From NCBI GenBank assembly GCA_000814665.1, contig JWIH01000021.1, forward strand, positions 434,001 through 498,000: 64,000 nucleotides of DNA, given 5' to 3'. Origin of the DNA: Pseudoalteromonas flavipulchra NCIMB 2033 = ATCC BAA-314 (GTDB lineage Bacteria > Pseudomonadota > Gammaproteobacteria > Enterobacterales > Alteromonadaceae). This document shows positions 23,861-31,714 of this stretch, one piece after another. The translations under genes were made by a program, and so were the position numbers. The notes beneath the pieces were generated by a model. That model was given only the letters and a program-made list of their open reading frames with translations, had not been told where the DNA came from and did no database searches. Position 1 is the stretch's first letter. Every line of letters starts with the position of its first letter.

Positions 23861-24298
23861 ATGGTAGAAATTGAAATCATCTCATTCCCAACTGGCACGA
23901 CAATGTTTAAAAACTCTGCCAATGACGCCATTGCTACATTAGATAAGCATGGTGTGTTTACTTTTCAGTATGAGCCTGAAGGGAGAAGGCCTATTAATGT
24001 GACTTGTCCCATTCTGACAACTGATTTAGATATATTAAGAGATGCTTACTACAAAACAGGGCTGATAAAGCATACTAATTTAGTGGAAGCTGACTTCTTA
24101 CCAATTGGCCATGGAGGAAAACGAGATGGGGCAGGTCGCCCACGTTCCGACGAGCCAAAGAATCCTTATCGTATTACTAAGGAAGAAAAAGCTTTGATAA
24201 TTCGATTACGCAATATTGGAAATACTACTAATGTGCAATACTCCTCTTTGCTAAAAATGCTCAATCAGAGATTGGATGATCTAGAAGGCAACACATAA
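23861..24298 (+). CDS. Hypothetical phage accessory protein
   Basis: 145 aa, family not recognised. The N-terminal 80 residues look like a small alpha/beta unit; the middle holds the glycine- and arginine-rich GHGGKRDGAGRPRSDEP, a flexible motif seen in many phage DNA-binding proteins (GRP-type minor-groove hook), and the C-terminus is helical and acidic (LLKMLNQRLDDLEGN). No Shine-Dalgarno precedes the ATG. It is preceded by a pair of direct repeats that could be operators. This is the spot where inoviruses carry cargo genes. Confidence 0.5.
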   Translation: MVEIEIISFPTGTTMFKNSANDAIATLDKHGVFTFQYEPEGRRPINVTCPILTTDLDILRDAYYKTGLIKHTNLVEADFLPIGHGGKRDGAGRPRSDEPKNPYRITKEEKALIIRLRNIGNTTNVQYSSLLKMLNQRLDDLEGNT

Positions 24299-24611
24299 GC
24301 AGAAAAGAAGGGGATTTTAGCAGATGCTTGTCACCCTGTGGCATATAAAGGACTTTTAGACTATTTTGTTTCAAGTTTGTATCGTGCACTTGTTAAATAT
24401 AAGCTTTAGCTTATGAAGTCCGCACTCTTCATTGATTTGGATTGCAATGTGAGCCGGACGGTAACCCGCGAAGCGGTGCCATATATTCTTGGAGACCGGA
24501 ACCCGAGCGCAGCGCGCTCCCTCTGATAAACCGAAACCAACTTACATTCAATACCGATCTAACGGTAAAAACTCTATATAAAGTACCCCTTAGTAGGGGT
24601 ACACAATAAAA
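24299..24611. other. Structured intergenic region, candidate phage origin
   Basis: 313 bp with no supportable gene. It contains an imperfect hairpin with a CCGC-GAA-GCGG tip (24460-24480), a GAGCGC/GCGCTC hairpin (24505-24519) that repeats 12 bp from the zot-end hairpin, and a terminator (24583-24602). Filamentous phages keep the plus- and minus-strand origins in such a region; which hairpin is nicked cannot be told here. Confidence 0.4.
24583..24602 (-). terminator. Terminator of the DUF3653-type gene
   Basis: GTACCCCT (24583-24590) pairs perfectly with AGGGGTAC (24595-24602) around TAGT. Read on the minus strand it is followed by TTTATATA, just after the stop of the gene ending at 24612. 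Confidence 0.6.
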
Positions 24612-25088
24612 CTAAGCAGACTTATCCTTTTTGGAGTTTTGATATCTAAGCATTGCATCTTGAAACTTAAATCTGTCACTCAGATTTATAAGTTCATTAC
24701 CCATACTTTTTAGCTGCTCAGAGGCCTTAACTAAGTCTTGAAGATACTTGATTTGATGTTCAAGAGCAGCTGCACGGCTTTCATGGAAGTGGTTGCTTCG
24801 TTGAAGAAAGTCTATCTTGTTAATATACGAAGCGTCGTATTTTGCACCGCGAGGAGTTACCAATCTAGACTCACGATCAATAGAAAAGTCTTTCCATTCT
24901 TCACGGATGCACATAATTCCATCAATTCTTACTTTTAGTAAATCTACAGCACGAGGACAAGGGTTATCATCCTTAATCCAGCGGTTTAAAGTTCTAGGTG
25001 TTACATGAAGATACTTTGAAGCTTCCTTCTTGTTTATATTTCCGAAATTCATAAATCCAGCTCTAAATAGTAAATCATTAAATGTCAT
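24612..25088 (-). CDS. Phage DUF3653-type regulator-like protein
   Basis: 158 aa. The N-terminal region (GFMNFGNINKKEASKYLHVT then PRTLNRWIKDDNPCPRAVDL) is the DUF3653 phage family pattern and contains a helix-turn-helix-like segment resembling those that read operators. The second half (about 95-150) is a predicted coiled coil (EHQIKYLQDLVKASEQLKSM). It has a strong AAAGGAG Shine-Dalgarno. It lies antisense to the structural genes at the right end, where several vibrio inoviruses have a regulator. It may control lysogeny together with the DUF3693 protein. Confidence 0.7.
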   Translation of the reverse strand: MTFNDLLFRAGFMNFGNINKKEASKYLHVTPRTLNRWIKDDNPCPRAVDLLKVRIDGIMCIREEWKDFSIDRESRLVTPRGAKYDASYINKIDFLQRSNHFHESRAAALEHQIKYLQDLVKASEQLKSMGNELINLSDRFKFQDAMLRYQNSKKDKSA

Positions 25089-25289
25089 TTTGGACTCCTT
25101 TGACGAAGTAGAGCGTCGGTCGTCCTGTGCGAAAGATACATCTTTTATATAAATTTTTCAGATTGGAAATTCGGTTATTAATCGAAAATACAGATATTGA
25201 ACCTAAATTAGGAAACTTAGTAAAATAGGGCTTACGAACTAAATTTCTATTCAAGCACCATAACAAGCCAAAATGTCTCATATTTACCT

Positions 25290-25317
25290 ATTTAACATAA
25301 CGTAAATTATAGGGTGT
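25290..25317 (+). other. dif: dif site / right attachment junction (attR)
   Basis: The order is XerD arm ATTTAACATAA (identical to the reverse complement of the E. coli XerD arm), central CGTAAA, then XerC arm TTATAGGGTGT. The first 17 bp repeat at 16575-16591. As a full 28-bp site it could still serve host chromosome dimer resolution by XerCD-FtsK. The XerC arm is divergent from E. coli, as is common. Confidence 0.82.
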
Positions 25318-25353
25318 AATGAATTATGTGAGAAACCATATAAAGCACCTTGC

Positions 25354-25385
25354 TAATGTCCAATACTAGACGGTATCGGACATTA
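25354..25385 (+). other. Hairpin next to dif
   Basis: TAATGTCC (25354-25361) pairs with GGACATTA (25378-25385), and inside it ATAC pairs with GTAT, leaving a 6-nt loop. It lies 36 bp beyond dif and 85 bp before the receiver gene. There is no strong T run on either strand, so its role as terminator is unsure. Nothing else supportable was seen in 25318-25470. Confidence 0.45.
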
Positions 25386-25470
25386 ATAAAAAGTTTACTG
25401 TATTTTCTATTGAGCTATGGTTTCGCTTTTTATAGTATGTGGTTGAATTTGTAATTTGAAGTATCGACAT

Positions 25471-25854
25471 ATGGAATTTGTAAGACCGCTAGAACCAATC
25501 TTGATAATTGATGACGCTGTTGAGATCAGAGATTTTCTGACACAGATTTTGGAGAACTTAGGGTTTGAAGAAGTTTATGGTTGTGAAGACTTTGATTCCG
25601 CAAAGCCGCTACTAAAGCATAAACAACCCAGTGTTGTCTTTTTAGATATTGAGCTTCCCGATACAGATGGCACCGAAATTCTTTCCTACATCAACGAAAA
25701 CTTTCCTGTGGCCCATGTCATCATGTGCTCTGGCCATAATAGTATGGAGAATGTTCAAAATACTTGGGAACTTGGTGCTAAGGGCTTTATCGCTAAACCT
25801 TTCAATGCACATAAAGTGGATTCGGTAATGAAGCGTTTAGAGCTGGTTACATGA
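25471..25854 (+). CDS. Single-domain response regulator (CheY-like)
   Basis: 127 aa. A complete receiver domain: acidic pocket IIDDAV, phospho-acceptor Asp in VFLDIELPD, Thr/Ser switch in MCSGHN, and Lys in AKPFNA. There is no output domain. The ATG at 25471 is chosen over a TTG 15 nt upstream. Its stop overlaps the start of the MoxR gene (ATGA), so it is co-translated with the MoxR-DUF58-TgpA operon, an unusual companion. No cognate kinase is adjacent. Confidence 0.85.
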   Translation: MEFVRPLEPILIIDDAVEIRDFLTQILENLGFEEVYGCEDFDSAKPLLKHKQPSVVFLDIELPDTDGTEILSYINENFPVAHVIMCSGHNSMENVQNTWELGAKGFIAKPFNAHKVDSVMKRLELVT

Positions 25855-26756
25855 ATGAAGAAATAAAGAAACTTACCGATGCGCTCTCTACCGTTATTTT
25901 AGAAAAGCCTGAACAAATAAAACTCGCGATCTGCAGTCTTTTGTGTCGCGGCCATCTTCTAATCGAAGATTTACCAGGTATGGGTAAGACAACGCTATCT
26001 CATTCTCTTGCTGATGTGTTAGGTCTGACATATCGTCGCGTGCAATTTACGAGCGATCTGCTCCCAGCTGATATTACCGGCACTTCTATTTTTAACCGTG
26101 AACATCAGTCTTTTGAATTCCATCCAGGTCCAATTTTCAGCCAAGTTTTACTGGCCGATGAAATCAACCGCGCAAGTCCAAAAACTCAAAGCGCGTTGTT
26201 GGAGTCCATGGAAGAACATCAAGTAACCATCGATGGCGTAAGCCATGAGCTCCCTAGCCCATTTTTTGTGATTGCAACGCAAAATCCTCAGCATCAATCT
26301 GGCACGCATCCACTGCCTGAGTCACAACTAGACCGCTTTTTTATGCGTATAAGCTTGGGATACCCCTCGGAAATGGCAGAAGCGCAGCTAATTAAATTAG
26401 CTGGAAAAGCGAGAAAATTGACTCAAGCACCACAAGTGATCGATGGTAAAACACTGTTGGCGTATCAACAAGTTGTGCCTAACATTGTGCTAAGTGACGC
26501 TATTATTGATTACATCCTTCGCTTAGTTAATTACACACGCAGCTCAGGTCAATTTAGCGATCCTTTGTCGCCAAGAGCTAGCATTGCACTTGCAGCCGCT
26601 AGTCGTGCATATGCGTTTATTAGTGGTCGAGATTTCGTGATTCCCGATGACGTTCAAGCGGTTTTCACTTCAGTCTGTGCTCATCGACTTGGCGTCACCA
26701 CAACGAATGAAGCAGAAGTTAAGACACAGGTCTTTCAAAAAGTACCGGTACATTAA
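25851..26756 (+). CDS. MoxR family AAA+ ATPase
   Basis: 301 aa. Walker A GLPGMGKTTL in LIEDLPGMGKTT, Walker B LLADEINRAS, sensor segment IATQNP and the C-terminal lid are all characteristic of MoxR chaperone-type ATPases, which act on partner proteins encoded nearby. It is followed after 2 nt by a DUF58 gene and then a transglutaminase gene, the conserved MoxR-DUF58-TgpA set. Confidence 0.93.
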   Translation: MNEEIKKLTDALSTVILEKPEQIKLAICSLLCRGHLLIEDLPGMGKTTLSHSLADVLGLTYRRVQFTSDLLPADITGTSIFNREHQSFEFHPGPIFSQVLLADEINRASPKTQSALLESMEEHQVTIDGVSHELPSPFFVIATQNPQHQSGTHPLPESQLDRFFMRISLGYPSEMAEAQLIKLAGKARKLTQAPQVIDGKTLLAYQQVVPNIVLSDAIIDYILRLVNYTRSSGQFSDPLSPRASIALAAASRAYAFISGRDFVIPDDVQAVFTSVCAHRLGVTTTNEAEVKTQVFQKVPVH

Positions 26757-26758
26757 GC

Positions 26759-27700
26759 ATGATTAACCGCTTGAAACGGAAAGTTAAGCAGCATATTTAT
26801 AAACGACATCAACGCTCAGAAATACGGTTATCTCATAATAATATCTACATACTGCCATCTAAGGATGGCGGTTTTTTTATCGCTGTGGCTTTGCTTAATT
26901 TTGTATTGGGGATCAACTATCAGAATAATCTAATCCTTGCAGTGTCCTACATTATGGCTGTGATGATGATAGCCGCCCTATTTTTAGGTTTTTTTAACTT
27001 GAACAATACAAATGTCCGATATTTGGGAAGTAATGCTAATTTTAGCCCATATAGTTCATCTATTAGACTCAGTATTTCATCTAGCGCAGAGGTCCAATCT
27101 CTCAGACTTTCAAGTGAATACAACCAAATGGCTACCCATATTTCCAAAGTGAGTGATGAAAAAGTTCTCGAGCTAAGTGCCCCTGAATTACCTCGCGGCG
27201 TATATGATACGGGGGTAATTAAAATCCTCAGCTACTTCCCATTTGGCCTTATTCGTACCTGGTCGTATATAAAACCAAACGATGCTTTCTACGTGTACCC
27301 TACTCCATTGCCCGTTATAGACACAGAGTTTAGCTTCGGCAGTGCCTCGAATACTAGCCAAAGCATACAACAGAAAGAGCGTTCAGTTGAGTTCGACCAT
27401 CTTTCGCAATATCAAAAAGGGATGAGTTTAAGCCGCGTTTCTTGGAAGCATTACGCCAAGACTGAGCAAATGTTAATTAAACAGAATGCACCGGAGTCGG
27501 CCGATTTACACCGCATTATTTTCGATTATTCTAAGCTTTCAGGCAGCAAAGAAGAACGTCTGAGTAAACTCTGTACTATGGTGCTTGACGCCGACAAGCA
27601 ACAAACAAGTTATGCCCTGTTACTGCAACAAAACAGGATCCCGTTCGGTCAAGGTGAAGCCCATAAACTAAGTTGCTTGGAGGCATTAAGTGAATTCTAG
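26759..27700 (+). CDS. DUF58 domain membrane protein
   Basis: 313 aa. Two transmembrane helices near the N-terminus (about 34-75) precede a beta-rich domain and the DUF58 signature (EFDHLSQYQKGMSLSRVSWKHYAKT, usually 'G.R.Y..GD..R.I.W...A'). It is the standard partner of MoxR and probably shares in assembling or maturing an envelope component. It overlaps the next gene by 11 nt. Confidence 0.88.
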   Translation: MINRLKRKVKQHIYKRHQRSEIRLSHNNIYILPSKDGGFFIAVALLNFVLGINYQNNLILAVSYIMAVMMIAALFLGFFNLNNTNVRYLGSNANFSPYSSSIRLSISSSAEVQSLRLSSEYNQMATHISKVSDEKVLELSAPELPRGVYDTGVIKILSYFPFGLIRTWSYIKPNDAFYVYPTPLPVIDTEFSFGSASNTSQSIQQKERSVEFDHLSQYQKGMSLSRVSWKHYAKTEQMLIKQNAPESADLHRIIFDYSKLSGSKEERLSKLCTMVLDADKQQTSYALLLQQNRIPFGQGEAHKLSCLEALSEF

Positions 27701-29633
27701 CTTCCCAAAATGGTACTACAGCACATCACTATTTTTATGGCTGCTGAGCATTATTCTTGTTGATGATTTTGGTATCGGCTTTGTCGGGTTATGTACCGTT
27801 TTGACACTGTGGCAAGCATCCAGATTGGTGACTAAACCAAGCGTGTTAAGCATTCGTTTTATTAACTTGGTCACTTTACTCGGCGCCATTGCGACGGCCT
27901 CATTAATAGGTCTAAAAAACAGCGTGAATGTTTTTGTGGCTTTGATGTTGGTTGCATCGCTACTGAAACAAGTGCATGCCACGCAAGCCCGCCAATTTAC
28001 ACAAATATGTATTTTGAATTTCTTTACTTACCCGTGCTTATTTCTTTTTACACAAAGTATATTTGCAGCATTTTTTGTATTAATTTTGTTGGCTGTTAAT
28101 TTAGCTATCATGCTTAATCTCGAGCAAAACCTAAGGTTCAAATCTGCGCTTAAGGTAAGCGCAAAGGGATTGGTATTGGTGCTGCCCGTGGCTACTTTAT
28201 TAGTTGTTTTTTTACCAAAACTCCCGGCATTTTGGCAGTTACCTGCACCGCAGAATCAAGCAAAAACAGGATTATCTGAGAATGTAGATCCTTTCAATAT
28301 CGCAAATTTATCCCAGTCCAGCGACTTGGTGTTTCGGGCATCATTTGAGGACACTCAACAAACGGGACCTTTTTATTGGCGTGCAATTATTCATGATGAG
28401 TTTGACGGACGGCAATGGAAAGTCTCTGAGTATCAAGGTACCAATATCAGAGCGTTGCCCAAAGAGCCGATTGGCGCAGCTACCATTATTGCGCAGCCAA
28501 GCCAACTACCCTGGTTGTACGGCCTGTCATACTCTTATTCAAAAAACGCTAAGTTGAATAGTAATGTGTTTGGCACGGTCTATTTGAAAAACCTATCAGC
28601 AAAACCTGTCGAGTATCAAATCGATTTCACTGGCTTTGAACCCCAAGATTCGTTAAGGCCTTGGTATTATAGACGTAATACCGCATTACCTGACGGCATT
28701 AATCAACAGGCAAGGCAATTGGCGCGCGATTGGGACAGTCAATCGACAACAACGAGCCAATTCATTGAATTAATGAAGCGCTATTTTTTGCAAAATGGCT
28801 TCGTCTATACCTTAACACCAACAATAGCGCAATCTGATGATAGGATTGATGACTTTCTATTTAGCTCGTTTAATGGATTTTGCGGTCACTATGCCTCTGC
28901 TGCGGCATTTCTACTGCGAAGCGCGGGTATCCCTGCTCGCTTGGTATCTGGCTATCTGGGCGGTGAAAAAAATGACAATCAGGGCTATTACAGCGTTTAT
29001 CAATATGACGCACATGCTTGGGTTGAGTATTTTACACCAGGAATTGGCTGGCAACGCTTAGACCCAACCGCCTGGATTGCCCCAGAGCGCATGACAGGGA
29101 GTCTTTCTCAGTTAGAACAATTATCGAGTGAGTTCAAAATTGGTTTGGGCTACAGCTTAATTGGGTTGTCTAATTGGCAATCTATTAATTGGTTGCGATT
29201 AAAGCTTGAGGAGCTTGACTATCAGTGGACTCGCGTCGTCATTAATTTTGACAAAGAAAAGCAAGGCGCACTGTTTAAAGAGTGGTTTGGGAGCAATGGT
29301 CAGCTTTGGGCCGGCATATTTTCCCTGTTTATACTGCTTTTGCTCTCAATTGCGCTATTTTACCTTAGCAAGCAGCTTACTCTGCATAAACGCCCTATCG
29401 AACTTGTCTATTACAATGCTATAGTGTCCGATTTCAAAGGGCAGCTAAGTGGCACTACGGCGAAACAACATATTGTTGAGTTATGTAAGTTGTTTCCTGA
29501 GTTAGATGCGTCGCTTTGGCAGTTTTATCAATTAATTGAAAAGTCACAGTATCAACAAAAACCACTTAATAAACTTGAGCTTGGTGAGTTGAAGAGGTTG
29601 TATAAATCAATAAAAAGAAAGGCAAGAAAATAG
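27690..29633 (+). CDS. TgpA-type transmembrane transglutaminase
   Basis: 647 aa. Several N-terminal transmembrane helices (DUF3488 part, to about residue 190) are followed by a periplasmic transglutaminase-like domain with Cys in SSFNGFCGHYASAAAF, His in YDAHAWVEYF and Asp in WQRLDPTAW, then a further transmembrane helix (about 550-570) and a C-terminal cytosolic DUF4129-like tail. The Pseudomonas aeruginosa homologue TgpA is essential for envelope function. The GTG start at 27690 has GGAGG 9 nt upstream and overlaps the DUF58 gene. Confidence 0.92.
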   Translation: MNSSFPKWYYSTSLFLWLLSIILVDDFGIGFVGLCTVLTLWQASRLVTKPSVLSIRFINLVTLLGAIATASLIGLKNSVNVFVALMLVASLLKQVHATQARQFTQICILNFFTYPCLFLFTQSIFAAFFVLILLAVNLAIMLNLEQNLRFKSALKVSAKGLVLVLPVATLLVVFLPKLPAFWQLPAPQNQAKTGLSENVDPFNIANLSQSSDLVFRASFEDTQQTGPFYWRAIIHDEFDGRQWKVSEYQGTNIRALPKEPIGAATIIAQPSQLPWLYGLSYSYSKNAKLNSNVFGTVYLKNLSAKPVEYQIDFTGFEPQDSLRPWYYRRNTALPDGINQQARQLARDWDSQSTTTSQFIELMKRYFLQNGFVYTLTPTIAQSDDRIDDFLFSSFNGFCGHYASAAAFLLRSAGIPARLVSGYLGGEKNDNQGYYSVYQYDAHAWVEYFTPGIGWQRLDPTAWIAPERMTGSLSQLEQLSSEFKIGLGYSLIGLSNWQSINWLRLKLEELDYQWTRVVINFDKEKQGALFKEWFGSNGQLWAGIFSLFILLLLSIALFYLSKQLTLHKRPIELVYYNAIVSDFKGQLSGTTAKQHIVELCKLFPELDASLWQFYQLIEKSQYQQKPLNKLELGELKRLYKSIKRKARK

Positions 29634-29634
29634 T

Positions 29635-30963
29635 ATGAATGCTGTTATTTTGGGCGTCTTGCTCATGCTGGGGTTAACCCTCTTTAGAATAAATGTAATT
29701 GTCGCCATGACCGTCAGTGCAATAGCGGCGGGCTTGGTGGCCGGTTTAGATTTGAAGACAACCTTAAACGCTTTTAATGATGGGCTATCTGGCGGCGCAG
29801 AAATAGCCTTAAGCTATGCCATGTTAGGTGGGTTTGCAGTTGCTATTTCAAAGTCTGGCTTAACTCAAATCCTCGCGCAAAAGCTGCTCAAATTGGTTAA
29901 TGCTAATGATAGCGAAGGCTCAACGTTTTTAAGCATGTTTATAATGGTTATCATTTTGGCTTGCTCGATTGCGTCGCAAAACCTTGTGCCAGTCCATATT
30001 GCGTTTATTCCTATCCTCATTCCACCGCTATTAGTCGTACTGAACAAGCTGACGATAGACCGCCGTGCGATTGCGTGTATTTTAACGTTTGGCTTAGCGA
30101 CCAGCTATATGGTGTTGCCATATGGATTCGGTGGCATTTACCTTTACTCTATTTTGCATAAAAACCTTGTAGACAATGGTTTAGAATTGGTTAAGTTCGA
30201 CGTGCCATACGCTATGGTGATCCCTGCGCTTGGTATGCTGATTGGCCTGTTGATTGCCGTTTTCATTACTTATCGTAAAAAACGAGTTTATGAGGTGAGT
30301 CAACAGCAAAGTACTCAGTCAAACACAGTACCTGAAGGCCAAGAAGCAACTAAAGTCATGATCGTCGGCGGCGCTGCGGTGCTGGCTTCTCTCATTGCAC
30401 AAAATAACAGTGGCTCAATGATATTAGGTGGGCTCGTTGGCGTGATGATTTTTAGCCTCTTTGGTATTGTGAAATGGGAACAAAACTCCGATGTTTTCAG
30501 TAAAGGTGTGGCGATGATGGCAATGATAGGTTTTATCATGATCTCTGCTCAAGGCTTTGCCTCCGTCATGAAAGCGACGGGTGATGTGGCAAGTTTAGTA
30601 GCAAGCTGTGCCGATTTTGTTGGCGATAATAAACCACTTGCCGCTGCGATGATTTTACTTGTTGGCTTACTTATTACCATGGGAATTGGCAGCTCATTTT
30701 CAACCGTGCCAATCATTGCCACGCTATTTGTACCTTTGTCTCTAGAGGTTGGCTTTTCTGCTATGGCTACCGCCGCCTTGGTGGGAACCGCAGGTGCACT
30801 AGGCGACGCGGGCTCTCCTGCATCAGACTCCACACTTGGACCCACTTCTGGCTTAAATGCCGACGGCCAGCACGATCACATATGGGATTCCGTGGTGCCT
30901 ACATTTATTCACTTCAACATCCCACTACTCTGCTTTGGCTGGATAGCCGCGATGGTGTTATAG
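29635..30963 (+). CDS. Na+/H+ antiporter family transporter (NhaC/YuiF-like)
   Basis: 442 aa polytopic membrane protein with about twelve hydrophobic segments. The segments GGAEIALSYAMLGGFAVAIS and GTAGALGDAGSPASDSTLGPTSGLN match the putative Na+/H+ antiporter family (NhaC-like superfamily). It starts 1 nt after the transglutaminase stop with AAGG upstream, so it shares the operon. The transported ion or amino acid cannot be assigned with certainty. A strong terminator follows. Confidence 0.82.
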   Translation: MNAVILGVLLMLGLTLFRINVIVAMTVSAIAAGLVAGLDLKTTLNAFNDGLSGGAEIALSYAMLGGFAVAISKSGLTQILAQKLLKLVNANDSEGSTFLSMFIMVIILACSIASQNLVPVHIAFIPILIPPLLVVLNKLTIDRRAIACILTFGLATSYMVLPYGFGGIYLYSILHKNLVDNGLELVKFDVPYAMVIPALGMLIGLLIAVFITYRKKRVYEVSQQQSTQSNTVPEGQEATKVMIVGGAAVLASLIAQNNSGSMILGGLVGVMIFSLFGIVKWEQNSDVFSKGVAMMAMIGFIMISAQGFASVMKATGDVASLVASCADFVGDNKPLAAAMILLVGLLITMGIGSSFSTVPIIATLFVPLSLEVGFSAMATAALVGTAGALGDAGSPASDSTLGPTSGLNADGQHDHIWDSVVPTFIHFNIPLLCFGWIAAMVL

Positions 30964-30980
30964 GTTTATACATTCATGAT

Positions 30981-31010
30981 GGTATCAAGGCTCCCCGCCT
31001 TGATACCTTT
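30981..31010 (+). terminator. Terminator of the MoxR-antiporter operon
   Basis: GGTATCAAGGC (30981-30991) pairs perfectly with GCCTTGATACC (30997-31007) around TCCCC, followed by TTTA. Confidence 0.85.
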
Positions 31011-31112
31011 AGCTCATAAACATACTGTATTTTATTTGTCTCTAATGTCGCTTTTGTCTTATTAGTTTTCTTGTGCTATACCAATAGGTAAGAGAATTAA
31101 AGCAAAAAGACT

Positions 31113-31712
31113 ATGCAAACACTTAAACCAAGCGAAATAGCCAGTTACTGTAACGTACACCAACGCAGTGTGAGTCGTTGGATTGCCAATGGCGAATTAA
31201 AAGGTCATAAGCTTCCTGGACGCGGTAACTACCGTGTCTTACTTGAAGACTTTTTATCCTTTTTAAACAAGCACAAAATCCCCCTTTCGCAAGACTTTAT
31301 TAGCGACTATCAAATCGCAGAAAGTGGTCTACACTCTGATAAAGAACGGGATTTAGCTAAGGTGCTTATCATTGATGACGAGCCCCAGTATAGAAAAGCG
31401 ATACGACGAGTGATAGGCAACGATTATTTGATACAAGAAGCTGGGGATGGCTTTATGGCAGGCATTGCCATCTCGGAGTTTAAACCAAGTTTAATCACGC
31501 TCGATCTTTCCATGCCGGGAATGGATGGCTTTCAAGTGATCTCATTTATCCGCGAAAAAGAAGAATTTAAAGCGATTAAGATTTTGGTGGTCTCTGCGTT
31601 AAATGATGTAGAACTTGAAAAGGCCAAAGCGATGGGCGCCAATGACGCCCTTTCTAAACCGTTTGATAACTCTATTCTGTTAGAAAAAATTAATGCGCTA
31701 ATACAGGGGTAG
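31113..31712 (+). CDS. Response regulator with N-terminal excisionase-type DNA-binding domain
   Basis: 199 aa. Residues about 3-52 (LKPSEIASYCNVHQRSVSRW then IANGELKGHKLPGRGNYRV) form a helix-turn-helix of the MerR/excisionase (HTH_17) type. Residues about 75-198 form a full receiver domain with the acidic IIDDE, phospho-Asp in ITLDLSMPG and Lys in SKPFDN. Having the DNA-binding part in front of the receiver reverses the usual order. It is the first gene of the five-gene signalling run; the next gene starts 2 nt after its stop. Confidence 0.87.
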   Translation: MQTLKPSEIASYCNVHQRSVSRWIANGELKGHKLPGRGNYRVLLEDFLSFLNKHKIPLSQDFISDYQIAESGLHSDKERDLAKVLIIDDEPQYRKAIRRVIGNDYLIQEAGDGFMAGIAISEFKPSLITLDLSMPGMDGFQVISFIREKEEFKAIKILVVSALNDVELEKAKAMGANDALSKPFDNSILLEKINALIQG

Positions 31713-31714
31713 CT

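Larger units (their letters stand above)
16575..25306. mobile_element. Inovirus (filamentous phage) provirus integrated at dif
   Basis: About 8.7 kb between two 17-bp direct repeats (period 8715 bp). The content is a full filamentous-phage set: replication initiator, small DNA-binding candidate, major coat protein with signal peptide, pIII-like adsorption protein with C-terminal anchor, pVI-like protein and Zot/pI ATPase, all on the plus strand with overlapping genes. Regulators lie on the minus strand at both ends. It encodes no integrase, consistent with use of host XerC/XerD, as known for CTX- and VGJ-type vibriophages. No gene is broken, so it may be productive. Confidence 0.92.

Noticed and set aside
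25078..25281. 67-aa minus-strand ORF at the right phage end
   Set aside because: No Shine-Dalgarno or motif, and it overlaps the start and ribosome-binding site of the DUF3653-type gene.
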